A DNA stretch of 64,000 nucleotides from Candidatus Vecturithrix granuli (GTDB taxonomy: Bacteria > Moduliflexota > Moduliflexia > Moduliflexales > Moduliflexaceae), in the NCBI GenBank assembly GCA_000739535.1, contig DF820472.1, positions 124,825 to 188,824 on the forward strand. Direction: 5' to 3'. The position numbers and the translations under genes are program-made. Every line of letters starts with the position of its first letter. Positions within the stretch are counted from its first letter, which is position 1. This document shows positions 34,875 through 45,232 of this stretch, piece by piece. Under the pieces are notes generated by a model. That model was not told the DNA's origin, did not search any database, and worked only from the letters and a program-made list of their open reading frames with translations.

Positions 34875-36080
34875 TTATCCCTCCTGGATAGGTTGCGATG
34901 AATGCTCGCTCCGAACTATCCACAATAAAGGCAGTGCGGTCAGTTGAATGGCGACCGAAAAAATGATGAGCACAGGAAAAGAGACATCATACAAGACGCC
35001 CATCAGGGCACTGCCGCAAAACCACGCGATCCCAAAACCGGTATTGAAGAAACCGTAAGCCGCCCCGCGCCGATGAGCAGAGACCATGCCCGCCACCGCC
35101 GCACGCATAATAGATTCCTGTGCGCCCATACCAATTCCCCACAAAACCATACCTACCAGGGCAAATGCGAAATTTCCGAAAAAAATGCAAGGAGCAAACC
35201 CTGCAGCGATCAGTGTGGCAAACAGCGTCACCGTCAAGCCAAGCCGGTCAAAGAGATAACCACAAATTAAGGCAGCGACGGCGTCCACCCCCATCGCCAC
35301 GGCATAGAACATTGGAATCCAAACGGTTGGGACGCTCTCTGTTTTCCCGAAATGATAAGCAATCAACGGAAAATCAGCATACCCAGCCGCAATGAAAGCC
35401 ACTGCAGCCAGATAGCACCAAAAACGTTTGTCAAATCCTTTGGTTTCCAATTCAGGCGTGCATGTTTCCAACTCGCGTGGGCGTGGATAGAGCATTCGCG
35501 CGGTGATCAGGACACTAATTGCCAGCAACGCTGGCACAAGTAATATGCCGAAACTGGCGCGATAACTACCGCGCATATAGAGCACGGCAGCGACGATGAG
35601 CGGACCGAGCATCGCTCCAATTTGATCCATGGCCTCATGCAAGCCAAAACCCCATCCCCTCCCCATTGCTTTCGTGGCATGAGATAACATCGCGTCTCGC
35701 GCTGGCGTCCGAATCGCTTTGCCGATACGTTCCATTACCATCAAGGCTGCTGCAAGAGGCCAATGTCCGGCCAGAGCTAACAGCGGAACCGCCAATAAAT
35801 TCACGCCATACCCAATCAACGTAATTATCCAGTACTGGCCGGTACGGTCGCTGAGGTAGCCCGAAATCAGACGCAGGCTATAACCAATAAGTTCTCCAAA
35901 ACCAGCCACAACGCCGACCGTGGTTGCACTGGCACCAAGCAGCGCAAGAAAAGGACCGGTGATGCTGCGTGCGCCTTCATAGGTCATATCAGCTAACAAA
36001 CTGACAATCCCTAAAAGCACGACAAACTTAATCGCTGCGGATGGTGAAACCGCTTGTGTATCTTGTTTTTGAACCTTCAT
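34875..36080 (-). CDS. major facilitator superfamily transporter
   Basis: The 401-residue protein has twelve predicted helices. The A-motif-like loop between helices 2 and 3 reads GYLSDRTGQYW, and the second half has GYLFDRLGLT. LADMTYEGARSITGPFL at helix 1 and GFGLHEAMDQIGAMLGPL at helix 5 are typical of a subgroup of drug/sugar-efflux-like MFS proteins. The ATG at 36080 follows GGAGG at five bases. Substrate unknown. Region 34701-34874 upstream of its stop has a degenerate R4-like hairpin (GGGGAACTCCATCCCC). Confidence 0.88.
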   Translation of the reverse strand: MKVQKQDTQAVSPSAAIKFVVLLGIVSLLADMTYEGARSITGPFLALLGASATTVGVVAGFGELIGYSLRLISGYLSDRTGQYWIITLIGYGVNLLAVPLLALAGHWPLAAALMVMERIGKAIRTPARDAMLSHATKAMGRGWGFGLHEAMDQIGAMLGPLIVAAVLYMRGSYRASFGILLVPALLAISVLITARMLYPRPRELETCTPELETKGFDKRFWCYLAAVAFIAAGYADFPLIAYHFGKTESVPTVWIPMFYAVAMGVDAVAALICGYLFDRLGLTVTLFATLIAAGFAPCIFFGNFAFALVGMVLWGIGMGAQESIMRAAVAGMVSAHRRGAAYGFFNTGFGIAWFCGSALMGVLYDVSFPVLIIFSVAIQLTALPLLWIVRSEHSSQPIQEG

Positions 36081-36216
36081 AAAAACCTCCATTGGCATTT
36101 CCGGATAGAAACAGAAATCTTTCGATAAGGACTTCTCCCCCTATACAATAGAAGTCATCATCCTGGAAATTCCAGGAGGTTCAGGCAGACTTCATTGCCT
36201 TACTCATCATATTAGG

Positions 36217-36858
36217 CTAAAAGTCATTTTTGAGTACTTCGATCTCTCCATGACGAAGATGGCTGGTATCATTCAGGCTGATCATAATATACCCATGTTC
36301 GGTCCACTCAAATTCATTGAGACAACAATTATCCTGCCGAATGAAGGGAAAACGCTCAATCGCTAGCGTCAACATGCCCAACACCAACAGCTTGTTCACC
36401 ACGCGATGCGCAAAGATGGCAACGGTCTCGTCATGGTGCTGTTGCACAAGGTCTTCAACCATCGTAAAAGCCCGATCAAAAACCATTTGAAGCGTGTCGC
36501 CACCCGGAGGCTGTGCCCTATGCGGGGCAACCAACCAACACGCATGTTCTTCCGGCCATTTTTGGGCGACTACGCGATCTTCCAATCCCGTCCATTGCCC
36601 ATAATCGAAATCGGTCAACCCGGCATGATTGACCGCCTCGATGCCATGCGGGGCAAGGATAATGTCAGCGGTTTCCCGCGCTCTGGACAGCGGACTGCTA
36701 TAGGCGGCGTCAATCCGCCGCGATTCCAGGGCTTTAGCTAATAGTTTCGCCTGTAAACGGCCATTCTCATTCAAGGGAATATCATGGGTTCCGCGAAAAA
36801 TTTTCCCCCGGTTCCAGGCCGTTTCGCCGTGACGTATCAGTAAAATGATGGTTGCCAT
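36217..36858 (-). CDS. histidine phosphatase family protein
   Basis: The 213-residue protein belongs to the phosphoglycerate mutase/phosphatase superfamily: LLIRHGETAWNRGKIFRG (phospho-His), SSPLSRARETA (Arg), DFDYGQWTGL (acid) and IFAHRVVNKLLV (second His). The second His motif is AHRVV rather than the usual SHGGV. The ATG at 36858 is preferred, with GGAGG nine bases upstream. An in-frame ATG at 36864 is closer to that site. Substrate could be a sugar phosphate, cobalamin intermediate or similar. Confidence 0.88.
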   Translation of the reverse strand: MATIILLIRHGETAWNRGKIFRGTHDIPLNENGRLQAKLLAKALESRRIDAAYSSPLSRARETADIILAPHGIEAVNHAGLTDFDYGQWTGLEDRVVAQKWPEEHACWLVAPHRAQPPGGDTLQMVFDRAFTMVEDLVQQHHDETVAIFAHRVVNKLLVLGMLTLAIERFPFIRQDNCCLNEFEWTEHGYIMISLNDTSHLRHGEIEVLKNDF

Positions 36859-36926
36859 GAGCATACTCCTCCGCCCCTTCGATAGCCCTTCGACTCAGCT
36901 CAGGACGGGACTCGGAACAGGTTGTT

Positions 36927-37019
36927 GGGTATGCAGTGTGAGGTGAACTCCACTACCTGAAAAAAACTGGTAGGAGTTATTAGCAGAACATGCGGTTCGA
37001 GGTGAACTCCATCACCTGA
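36927..37019. repeat. family R4 tandem repeat, about 59-bp period
   Basis: Two units share ATGC(A/G)G..GAGGTGAACTCCA(C/T)(T/C)ACCTGA. The segment GGTGAACTCCATCACC is a hairpin. The same double repeat, with a 60-bp period, is at 45233-45342. Just upstream (36885-36912) is an R3-type stretch CCTTCGACTCAGCTCAGGA. The rest of the 346-base gap to 37204 holds the promoter below. Confidence 0.8.
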
Positions 37020-37167
37020 AAATATTCAAATACAATATTTTTAGATATGCGTCAACCTGTCAAGCATTTTTACATGTTTTTGACATAAAATTTCAAAGCA
37101 GTTCTCTCTCCATCCGGCAATGTTGCGCTGTTTCGATCTGAATTTCCTTCATAACACGAAAAATAAC

Positions 37168-37204
37168 TTGACATGCACGATACCACATAAAGTATCATAC
37201 TATT
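37168..37204 (+). promoter_or_regulatory. promoter and operator-like palindrome of the PIN/RHH operon
   Basis: TTGACA (37168-37173) and TATCAT (37193-37198) are separated by 19 bases. GATAC (37179-37183) and GTATC (37192-37196) form an inverted repeat overlapping the -10 box, well placed for autoregulation by the RHH antitoxin. The predicted start point falls at or very near the ATG at 37205, so the transcript may be leaderless. No ribosome-binding site is visible. Confidence 0.6.
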
Positions 37205-37627
37205 ATGAAGAGCATACGAATTATTCTTGATACCACTGTGCTGTATGCCGGATTGTATTCTGCTGACGGAGCCTCGCATCAGGTGTTAAGAGCCATGGAA
37301 CGGGGGCAGGTTCAGATTGTTGTTTCGACCACATTACTTTTCGAATACGAAGACATTCTCACGAGAAAACAGGCAGAATTAGGATTATCAGACCAGCAGA
37401 TCGAGGCAATTTTAGACAACTTGTGTCAATTAAGCGACCATCAGAACGTTTACTATCTCTGGAGACCATGGTTACCTGATCCGAAGGATGATCATATCCT
37501 TGAGGTTGCTGTCGCATCCCGGACAAGCAGAATTGTGACGCATAACCTCAAAGATTTCAAGGGTATCGAGCAGACATTCGGCATACGGGCAATCCCCCCG
37601 AAAGCGTTATTGGAGGAACTCTCATGA
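37205..37627 (+). CDS. PIN domain toxin
   Basis: The 140-residue protein is of the 'putative toxin-antitoxin toxin component, PIN family' type: RIILDTTVLYAGLYS (first Asp), STTLLFEYEDIL (Glu), LPDPKDDHILEVAVAS (Asp pair) and RIVTHNLKDF (last Asp). PIN toxins are Mg2+-dependent RNases. The stop overlaps the antitoxin start by four bases. Toxin-first order is the reverse of the classical arrangement. Confidence 0.9.
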   Translation: MKSIRIILDTTVLYAGLYSADGASHQVLRAMERGQVQIVVSTTLLFEYEDILTRKQAELGLSDQQIEAILDNLCQLSDHQNVYYLWRPWLPDPKDDHILEVAVASRTSRIVTHNLKDFKGIEQTFGIRAIPPKALLEELS

Positions 37628-37902
37628 GTGCATTAAGCTTACGATTACCTCATTCGATTCATCGGCATATTAAAGCAATCGCCCAACAAGACGGGGTGTC
37701 GATCAATCAATTTATCGTCTCGGCGGTCGCTGAGAAAATCTCTGCGGTGATGACGGAGGATTATCTCATGGCGCGGGCGAAACGGGCGAAAAGAAGCGAT
37801 TTGACCGCCATCTTAGACCAGGTTCCGCATCGAACGCCGCTTCCTGGAGATGAACTCTCACCAACGAAAAACAACGAGAGCAGAAAGGGATCGTCCCTGT
37901 GA
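37624..37902 (+). CDS. HicB-like ribbon-helix-helix antitoxin
   Basis: The 92-residue protein has SALSLRLPHSIHRHIKAIA and VSINQFIVSAVAEK, the ribbon-helix-helix signature of HicB/Arc-type DNA binders. A tail (65-92) likely wraps the toxin. Translationally coupled to the PIN gene. CCTGTGAAC/GTTCACAGG (37896-37919) forms a hairpin across the stop codon. It probably represses the promoter at 37168. Confidence 0.85.
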   Translation: MSALSLRLPHSIHRHIKAIAQQDGVSINQFIVSAVAEKISAVMTEDYLMARAKRAKRSDLTAILDQVPHRTPLPGDELSPTKNNESRKGSSL

Positions 37903-37987
37903 ACAGCCCTGTTCACAGGACAGAAAATTTATGCGGTCAATCTCAATAATATGCGTATCTTGTTCCTTGTGTGAAAAGGGATACCCG

Positions 37988-38926
37988 TCAATCCAAAGAG
38001 ACAAGGATTCGTGCTTCGCATTTCTCCCGCTTTGCCACGTTTTTCAAGGCTTCGGCATCAGGATTATCCCTGGCAAATTCAACCTCTATGTGCATTGCGT
38101 CAGATAATGAAATATTCATCAGACAGGGTGAGTCCTCGGCATCTCTGTAAAAGGCGATCTTTTGGATGCGCTGCAACGGAATATACGTAAACACTCCGCC
38201 ATATAACGGTTCGTGTGTCATTTTTGTCCGTTTACTTTCTGTGATCAGGATCAGTTCTTTCCCGGTCAGAATCGTCAGATGTCCTGTAGCATATTGGCTG
38301 AACAACGTTTTATGAAACAGGGTGAACGTTTTAAGGCAGCGGTCTGGCTGATACGCGATGTTGACCACTGTATCCCCTGGCTGGATGCTCTGACGCCCAA
38401 AATTCATAAATTTAAAATTGAGGGTGCTCAGATAATCAAATTTCGCCAATTCGCGCAGAGATTGTTCCTTCTGTCCATTTTCAGACTGCGATCCGGTTGT
38501 TGTCTGTCGGATCGTGCTGATGATCGGTTCAAACTGGTGCACATTGACCGTGTTGAACGTCGCCGTTGATGCCCCGGACCGGCTGCAAACCTTCAGCCAG
38601 GAATAGAGCAGAATTCTCCCCTGTTCCAAGTAAAGAATTTCCTGCCAGGGATACACGGCGGTCTTTACGCGATCCCGCAAGGCTTCAAGCACCACCAGAC
38701 GGTCGGCGCACAGGCACAGCAGCATGGCATTGCGTTTTTGGAGAAACGATAGTCGATCCGCGGGCACATACACTGTATAGGGAAAGGTCGTTTCGGACCC
38801 AGGAAAGGCCGGCTGAAATTCAGCCGGCACATCCTGAAAGGAGCTGATGACCTCGCTCCAGGTACGCATGGTTTGCGTGGATGAGGTAGAGGAATACCAT
38901 TTTGTTTCACTCGCGGTCGAGGCCAT
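37988..38926 (-). CDS. protein of unknown function with PH-like regions
   Basis: The 312-residue protein has two stretches with alternating beta-strand character: about 50-130 (MLLCLCADRLVVLEA, YPWQEILYLEQGRILLYSW) and about 210-300 (LTILTGKELILITES, FTYIPLQRIQKIAFYRD). They resemble bacterial PH-like (bPH) domains with the W-x-x-I/Q-R-I-x-K pattern. No signal peptide or helix. A good ribosome-binding site (GGAAGGGGG) precedes the ATG. It lies 20 bases downstream of eno and may be co-transcribed. I cannot assign a function. Confidence 0.65.
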   Translation of the reverse strand: MASTASETKWYSSTSSTQTMRTWSEVISSFQDVPAEFQPAFPGSETTFPYTVYVPADRLSFLQKRNAMLLCLCADRLVVLEALRDRVKTAVYPWQEILYLEQGRILLYSWLKVCSRSGASTATFNTVNVHQFEPIISTIRQTTTGSQSENGQKEQSLRELAKFDYLSTLNFKFMNFGRQSIQPGDTVVNIAYQPDRCLKTFTLFHKTLFSQYATGHLTILTGKELILITESKRTKMTHEPLYGGVFTYIPLQRIQKIAFYRDAEDSPCLMNISLSDAMHIEVEFARDNPDAEALKNVAKREKCEARILVSLD

Positions 38927-38946
38927 TATGTCCCCCTTCCTCTGGT

Positions 38947-40254
<1,308 letters not shown>

Positions 40255-40457
40255 TTAACTTTATCTGCAATTGCATCTGCTGGTTTTTCAGGGAAAAACC
40301 ACAACCCTTTGTTTCACCGTAGGTGATAGAGTATTGTAGAAAAGGTAAATATTTCTCCCCTCCTTCATTCGCCATAGGCGATCCATAGCGCAACCACTAC
40401 GCGGTGGGATTGGGTGGGGATGGTTCATTGCTACAATACTTCAAGCCCTACGGGCTA

Positions 40458-40649
40458 TTATTGCTGAATAGTTACCTCTGAAGGTTCGTATTTTTCGCAA
40501 AAGGGAACGTTACGTTCGTATCCCCTGCTTTTGTGTAACTCGATGTCGAAACCTTCTTCACAAAAGTAGCCGATAATGAATTCCTGGCCTTCAAAAACAT
40601 CTTTTTTCGCCAGAAAATGCCTGCATTGATCTTTTTGACAAAGTACCAT
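40458..40649 (-). CDS. Cys-rich miniprotein
   Basis: A 63-residue protein starting MVLCQKDQCRHFLA, with later FCEEGF and FCEKYEPSE. Four Cys (CxxxxC..C..C) may bind a metal. The ribosome-binding site AAAGGA is directly attached to the end of the R1 repeat at 40658-40729, and the open frame extends back through the repeat. Family unknown to me. The region 40231-40457 between this and eno shows only a weak inverted repeat AGTATTGTAG..CTACAATACT (40330-40440). Confidence 0.55.
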   Translation of the reverse strand: MVLCQKDQCRHFLAKKDVFEGQEFIIGYFCEEGFDIELHKSRGYERNVPFCEKYEPSEVTIQQ

Positions 40650-40657
40650 ATTTCCTT

Positions 40658-40729
40658 TGAAACTACAAGGATAACTCATAAGCAAGGATGATTTATCCCT
40701 GATTATGTGAAATCCATGTAGTTTTATCA
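40658..40729. repeat. palindromic repeat, family R1
   Basis: Ends TGAAACTACAAGGA (40658-40671) and its complement finishing TGTAGTTTTATCA (to 40729). It is the closest relative of 569-637 in inverse orientation. On the minus strand it reads open into the ribosome-binding site of the gene starting at 40649. Confidence 0.78.
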
Positions 40730-40762
40730 TACCGGGTGAGCGGTTGGTTCATGCCAACTTTT

Positions 40763-40838
40763 TGAAACTACAGGAAATGTGATAAGCAAGAACACATTAT
40801 TAATGGCATTCTTGCTTATCGCCATTCTTGTAGTTTCA
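40763..40838. repeat. palindromic repeat, family R1
   Basis: Ends TGAAACTACAGGA and CTTGTAGTTTCA, with an inner stem GATAAGCAAGAA / TTCTTGCTTATC-like. Separated by 33 bases from the previous copy, so two R1 copies lie in tandem here as at 444-637. No gene is seen in 40650-40963 otherwise. Confidence 0.78.
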
Positions 40839-40842
40839 TACA

Positions 40843-40897
40843 GTTCGTGGTAAACGCTTTAGCATTTTATTACGCCGCTAAAGCAATGACTACGAGC
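40843..40897. repeat. hairpin repeat, R6-like
   Basis: GTTCGTGGTAAACGCTTTAGC pairs imperfectly with GCTAAAGCAATGACTACGAGC. It is similar to 62488-62540 (GTTCGTAGT.. ..ACTACGAAC). Confidence 0.6.
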
Positions 40898-40963
40898 CTG
40901 ATGTTCATTCGAACGTGCGCTGCATTCGTGTTATTTGTATCATTCGATGACACCTACCCTGTT

Positions 40964-41458
40964 TTATGCGTTTTTGGCAAGGCGAAGCAGGCAGCGTAAG
41001 GCCCACACGCCTGTCATGAGCATCAAAATGAATATGACGGGAAACGACAGGTTCAGACGACCTTGCATCCCGGCGCCTGCTGCGACAATTCCGATGCTCA
41101 CGCTCATGATCGCACCCAGGCTGCGAAGATAGCGGCGTTGTTGTTCTCCAGGGGCTTCAGGCCAGCGGGTCAGGAACATGTCAACGTTCCAGGACACAAA
41201 ACTGCCTGTCAGCGCGGCGATACTCCCCACAAAGTTGCTCTCGATCAGAATTGCATACACAGTGAATCCTGTATAGCTCAACACAAAGATCAGGCGGATC
41301 AGAACACGAACGTGGTTCGGAAAATTCTCCACCATTAACCACATCCCTGTAATCAGTATCATCAGCACAAGGATTTCGGGTTCTCCGTGCAGAGCGTAAA
41401 ACACTATGAGCAATCCTGCGCTTGCACCTGCACTGATCCGTCGAATCCATCTGAGCAT
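40964..41458 (-). CDS. small integral membrane protein of the MoxR operon
   Basis: The 164-residue protein has five predicted helices (about 8-22, 28-45, 52-72, 76-92, and a C-terminal pair 115-155). Not recognised as a family. Its ATG follows the DUF58 stop by one base, so it is the last cistron of the MoxR/DUF58/DUF4129 operon. Confidence 0.75.
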   Translation of the reverse strand: MLRWIRRISAGASAGLLIVFYALHGEPEILVLMILITGMWLMVENFPNHVRVLIRLIFVLSYTGFTVYAILIESNFVGSIAALTGSFVSWNVDMFLTRWPEAPGEQQRRYLRSLGAIMSVSIGIVAAGAGMQGRLNLSFPVIFILMLMTGVWALRCLLRLAKNA

Positions 41459-41459
41459 G

Positions 41460-42767
41460 TTACACCTCTACGCCTTTAAATGCCAGCGGACTCACGCATT
41501 GCCGCGCTCGTGATCCGAGCATGAGTTCCTTCTGAATCGCGGTCCGAAGCGGAGTAGCGACATCCCATTCCACTACCACCACTCCATCGCGTCGCAGCCG
41601 ATCGAAGATCACGTGACGCTCCAGACGCATAATGCGCTCTGCGGTCTCGGTGTGCGCATCAGACGGCAGAAATGGTCGTTCAAAAGCCACCGGGTCAGGA
41701 CAAAGCACCAGCACCTGGTACCCATGCGCACGTAAATGACGCATCGCCAGACTATCTTGCGGCAAGAGCGGGCTGACAATGATCAGTTGTGATTGCGGCG
41801 GAAACAAACGCACCGGAAGATATTGGAACAACTTAAAGACTTCATGCGTGCCTAAACGAGCTTGTGCTAACGCCACCGCCAGTTTATTGCGCTGCTGCTG
41901 TCCGTAACCCGGCGCAGTCCATGCCAGAAACGCGCCGTAAATTAACAATCCCACGCGATTGCCGGTCTCAAGAAAATAGTGCACCAATGAGGCCGCAGCT
42001 TTCACCCCATGTTCAAACAAGGAGGCCTCCTGCCTTTGAATGTTGGCAATCGAACGGGCATCTAAAATAATTCCGATGTCAGCCACGCGATCTTGTTCGA
42101 ACAAATTGGTCACGAGCGTATCCCAACGCGCCCCGGCTTTCCAATTCAAATAACGCGGCGAATCTCCGGGAACATACAAGCGCGTGCCTAAAAAATCACA
42201 TCCTGCTCCGCTTTCCCGTGAGCGAATAATGCCGGCATACATTTTCGTTCGCTCCGGTCGGATAGAAAATTTTTTCAATTTTTCGAAGGCCGGCAACACA
42301 AACAGCGAGCCGTGACAGGCAACAGCATGGTCAGAAGAGTACAAACCAAATCGGTCACAGATCCGTGCCCGGACGCCTTGAAATTGATATTCACCGCGCT
42401 GACCGCGCACCGCATATTGGATTTCGCGTGTCTCGCCCTGCGCGAACGCACCATGGTATGTCGGGTTGCCTTCATATCTGAGCCCCTGAGGCAACACATC
42501 ACTGAAATATACTTCATCGAGGGCATCGCCCATATTGCTGATCGTCACGAGCACCCGGCTGGCTTGATCCGCCTGGACGCATTCCGGTTCGATCTGTCGC
42601 TGGATGCTAAGCTCGAAACGCGGTGCTGCATACCAGGCCGGCAGCAACGCCCAGATCCAATAGGGAATGGCAATCAGCAGCAATTCTGCCCGCCGCAAAA
42701 TCAGGCCGGACAGCAACAGCACCACACTCAAAATTGCCATAATCGCCCAATCACTCGTCATCTTCAT
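41460..42767 (-). CDS. DUF58 domain protein
   Basis: The 435-residue protein has two N-terminal membrane helices (about 10-45), a beta-rich middle (VLVTISNMGDALDEVYF, REIQYAVRGQRGEYQF) and the DUF58 signature GTRLYVPGDSPRYLNWKAGA with following VTNLFEQDRVADIGIILDA, a vWA-like MIDAS region. DUF58 proteins work with MoxR AAA ATPases, probably as chaperone or envelope-stress modules. The start overlaps moxR by four bases (ATGA). Confidence 0.9.
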   Translation of the reverse strand: MKMTSDWAIMAILSVVLLLSGLILRRAELLLIAIPYWIWALLPAWYAAPRFELSIQRQIEPECVQADQASRVLVTISNMGDALDEVYFSDVLPQGLRYEGNPTYHGAFAQGETREIQYAVRGQRGEYQFQGVRARICDRFGLYSSDHAVACHGSLFVLPAFEKLKKFSIRPERTKMYAGIIRSRESGAGCDFLGTRLYVPGDSPRYLNWKAGARWDTLVTNLFEQDRVADIGIILDARSIANIQRQEASLFEHGVKAAASLVHYFLETGNRVGLLIYGAFLAWTAPGYGQQQRNKLAVALAQARLGTHEVFKLFQYLPVRLFPPQSQLIIVSPLLPQDSLAMRHLRAHGYQVLVLCPDPVAFERPFLPSDAHTETAERIMRLERHVIFDRLRRDGVVVVEWDVATPLRTAIQKELMLGSRARQCVSPLAFKGVEV

Positions 42768-43741
42768 GGGTCTCGCGGGACAGGCGTTCGTCTGAGAATA
42801 TCTTCAACCACGTCATTCACCGCCATTTCTCGCACCCACATATCGGGTTGCAGCAACAACCGGTGTACGAACACCTCCCGTACAAAGTATTTCACATCGT
42901 CAGGAATCACATAATCGCGCCCTTCCAACGCGGCTTTGGCGCGTGACAATTTGAGCAGCGCTAATGAAGCGCGCGGGCTGGCTCCGACCGCGATTTCCCG
43001 TCGTTCGCGTGAAGCTCTGACCAAAGAGACGATATAACGCGCCACGTCAGGATCCATGCGCACAGATTCAATCGCCTGGCGCATTGCATTGAGTTCTTCG
43101 GCATTGGTCAGACACGCCAAATCCGGTTCCTCCTGATGTCGTTCCCAATAGCGTTTGAGCACTTCAAATTCTTCCTCTGCCGTGGGATACCCCACCGACA
43201 AACGCAGCATAAAACGATCTAACTGCGCTTCCGGCAGCGGAAACGTGCCTTCATATTCGATCGGATTCTGAGTCGCAATCACCATAAAAGGTTCCGGGAG
43301 TTTCAGCGATTTTCCTTCTAACGTCACCTGATGCTCTTCCATGGCTTCTAACATGGCGGCTTGCGTTTTCGGCGGCGTGCGGTTAATTTCGTCGCCTAAC
43401 ACCAGATTCGCAAAAATCGGCCCTTTGATTAACTCAAATTCCCCTTGCTGGCGTTTGAAAATATAGGTGCCGGTCACATCGGACGGCAACAAATCCGGCG
43501 TGAATTGGATGCGTTTAAAATGCAGTCCCAACACTCTGGCAAAACTCCGGGCAGTCAGGGTTTTTGCTAACCCGGGGAAATCTTCGAGCAGCACATGTCC
43601 TCTGGCGAGCAGCGCACACAAGATTTTCTCCAATAACACGCGCTTGCCAATCACGGCTTTTTCGACTTCCTCCAAAATGTCCTGGCTTTTTTTCTCAATC
43701 TGATCAAGCGGAAATGTCGGTGATATGTTCGTTGCCATCAA
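42764..43741 (-). CDS. MoxR family AAA+ ATPase
   Basis: The 325-residue protein shows GHVLLEDFPGLAKTLTA (Walker A of MoxR type), FTPDLLPSDVTGTYIF, LVLGDEINRTPPKTQAAMLEAMEE (Walker B), FMVIATQNPIEYEGTFPLPEAQLDRF (sensor 1 and Arg finger) and GASPRASLALLKLSRAKA. MoxR ATPases assist folding or metal insertion and partner with DUF58/vWA proteins. Full length. Confidence 0.93.
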   Translation of the reverse strand: MMATNISPTFPLDQIEKKSQDILEEVEKAVIGKRVLLEKILCALLARGHVLLEDFPGLAKTLTARSFARVLGLHFKRIQFTPDLLPSDVTGTYIFKRQQGEFELIKGPIFANLVLGDEINRTPPKTQAAMLEAMEEHQVTLEGKSLKLPEPFMVIATQNPIEYEGTFPLPEAQLDRFMLRLSVGYPTAEEEFEVLKRYWERHQEEPDLACLTNAEELNAMRQAIESVRMDPDVARYIVSLVRASRERREIAVGASPRASLALLKLSRAKAALEGRDYVIPDDVKYFVREVFVHRLLLQPDMWVREMAVNDVVEDILRRTPVPRDP

Positions 43742-43758
43742 TCTCTCCCTGGAGCAAT

Positions 43759-44259
43759 TCAGGACATTTTCCCGGTTGCGCCAGATTTCAAATATTCGTG
43801 CAGCATGTCAATCAGCTCATGCGTCCTGGATAGGAACAGGGCATCCTTGCCGGGCCGCGCCAAACGGAACCGGCTGCGCCATCCTGTACAAGCAGAGGGC
43901 GGCGGATTCTCAAGATAGGCGTTCAGGAGATCGCCTCCCTGCCATTTTCCCTGACGAACCCGCTGCCAGGCGGCTTCTTCAGACAGGTTGCTCTCAGACC
44001 TCAGCAGTTCTACGGCGATCCCGGAAAAAATTCTGTGCAGTTGCTGGCGTGAATAATTTCCGGTATGCGCCTGTAACAGTACCTGACGAAGGGAGTACAA
44101 TCGTCCCGGCGCATAGCGAGGCGACTGCATACCTCTGCGTTTGGAGGCGATGTGAACGCCGCATGCAGCCATCACGTAGATTCCGGCACAGGCTAATCCG
44201 ACGATTCCAATCCACCAGAGCATCATCATCAAACGCCAGCTATACATCATCATGCTCAT
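43759..44259 (-). CDS. MoxR-operon membrane protein, unknown function
   Basis: The 166-residue protein has one N-terminal membrane helix (about 12-34), then a helical, Arg/Gln-rich cytoplasmic part (RQVLLQAHTGNYSRQQL). Overlaps the upstream DUF4129 gene by 20 bases. Proteins at this spot are common in MoxR clusters but unnamed. Confidence 0.72.
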   Translation of the reverse strand: MSMMMYSWRLMMMLWWIGIVGLACAGIYVMAACGVHIASKRRGMQSPRYAPGRLYSLRQVLLQAHTGNYSRQQLHRIFSGIAVELLRSESNLSEEAAWQRVRQGKWQGGDLLNAYLENPPPSACTGWRSRFRLARPGKDALFLSRTHELIDMLHEYLKSGATGKMS

Positions 44260-45217
44260 CCCTCCCGTAACGGGCGTACAGCGCTTGCATGGCGGCCTGA
44301 GCCTGCCTTGCTTGCCTGTCGCTGATGATATAATGGCCGTAGCGCAGATGTTCGAACAGTGTGGTTAATGTCAACGCTTCCTGATCGTGAATCCCGACCC
44401 GCTGTAATTCCCGGAGAAACTCCCGCGTTGTCATGGCGCGTCTTATCGCAACCTTGTTGCTGAACAAACGACAGAGATCGCGGTAACATCGAAGCACGGA
44501 AGGCGTTACGTCTTCGCTTTCAGAATCACAAGCCTGATCGGAAAATCCGCGAGCAGAGAGAGAGGCGACGTCATACGCTTCAGCATCCATCAGATCTGCG
44601 CTGCGCGAACGGAAGGAGTTGCTGACAGACCAGGCAAGCCAGCCTACAACGCTTACAAGTAGGATTCCTCCGATCACAGATCCCAGGACAAATATTCGAT
44701 GCATCTGAGGTGGTAATTCATCGGTCGCTGTAGGCGGGGTTTCTGCTGGCGCAGGAGATTCTATCGGCATGAACGCCGTGAAGCCTGTTGGAACGCGATC
44801 TTCAAACCGGACAGGGTGACGCCAAACCCACCATACGACCAATCCGATCAACACGCCCATCAACGCCAGCACCAGCAAGCCCTGCCAGGGATTTTTGGCA
44901 TGTTCCACATAAATCATTTCCTGGTCGCGCTGCATTCGGCGCTGGACTTTCCAGACAATGGCGATAAAAGCGGCAAGGCAGAGCGTGAGCATAATCAACA
45001 GAACATAGCGACCTGTTTGCAGGGATACCGGCGCGAATTCTGATGAAGGCGCGCCAGGCGTCATCCTCGTCGTCTGCATCACAGGCGCAGAAGTATCGGC
45101 AACCGGGAGACCTGGCAGGAGCATCGCCAACAGCCAGAGACACGCCAGTACGCCCACCGCCTGTCCACGCTTGAACAGCAGTAATTGTCGCAATTGAACA
45201 ACTTTTTCGGAAAACAT
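44240..45217 (-). CDS. DUF4129 domain membrane protein
   Basis: The 325-residue protein has a signal-like helix (about 20-38), three further helices (about 70-88, 110-130, 175-200) and the C-terminal cytoplasmic DUF4129 region: VLRCYRDLCRLF, RAMTTREFLREL, LTTLFEHLRYGHY. In relatives it is linked to transglutaminase-like proteins, but none is here. GGAGG precedes the ATG at 45217. The 56-residue upstream open frame only translates tandem repeats. First gene of the operon. Confidence 0.85.
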   Translation of the reverse strand: MFSEKVVQLRQLLLFKRGQAVGVLACLWLLAMLLPGLPVADTSAPVMQTTRMTPGAPSSEFAPVSLQTGRYVLLIMLTLCLAAFIAIVWKVQRRMQRDQEMIYVEHAKNPWQGLLVLALMGVLIGLVVWWVWRHPVRFEDRVPTGFTAFMPIESPAPAETPPTATDELPPQMHRIFVLGSVIGGILLVSVVGWLAWSVSNSFRSRSADLMDAEAYDVASLSARGFSDQACDSESEDVTPSVLRCYRDLCRLFSNKVAIRRAMTTREFLRELQRVGIHDQEALTLTTLFEHLRYGHYIISDRQARQAQAAMQALYARYGRDEHDDV

Positions 45218-45232
45218 GATTCCTCCTAACGC

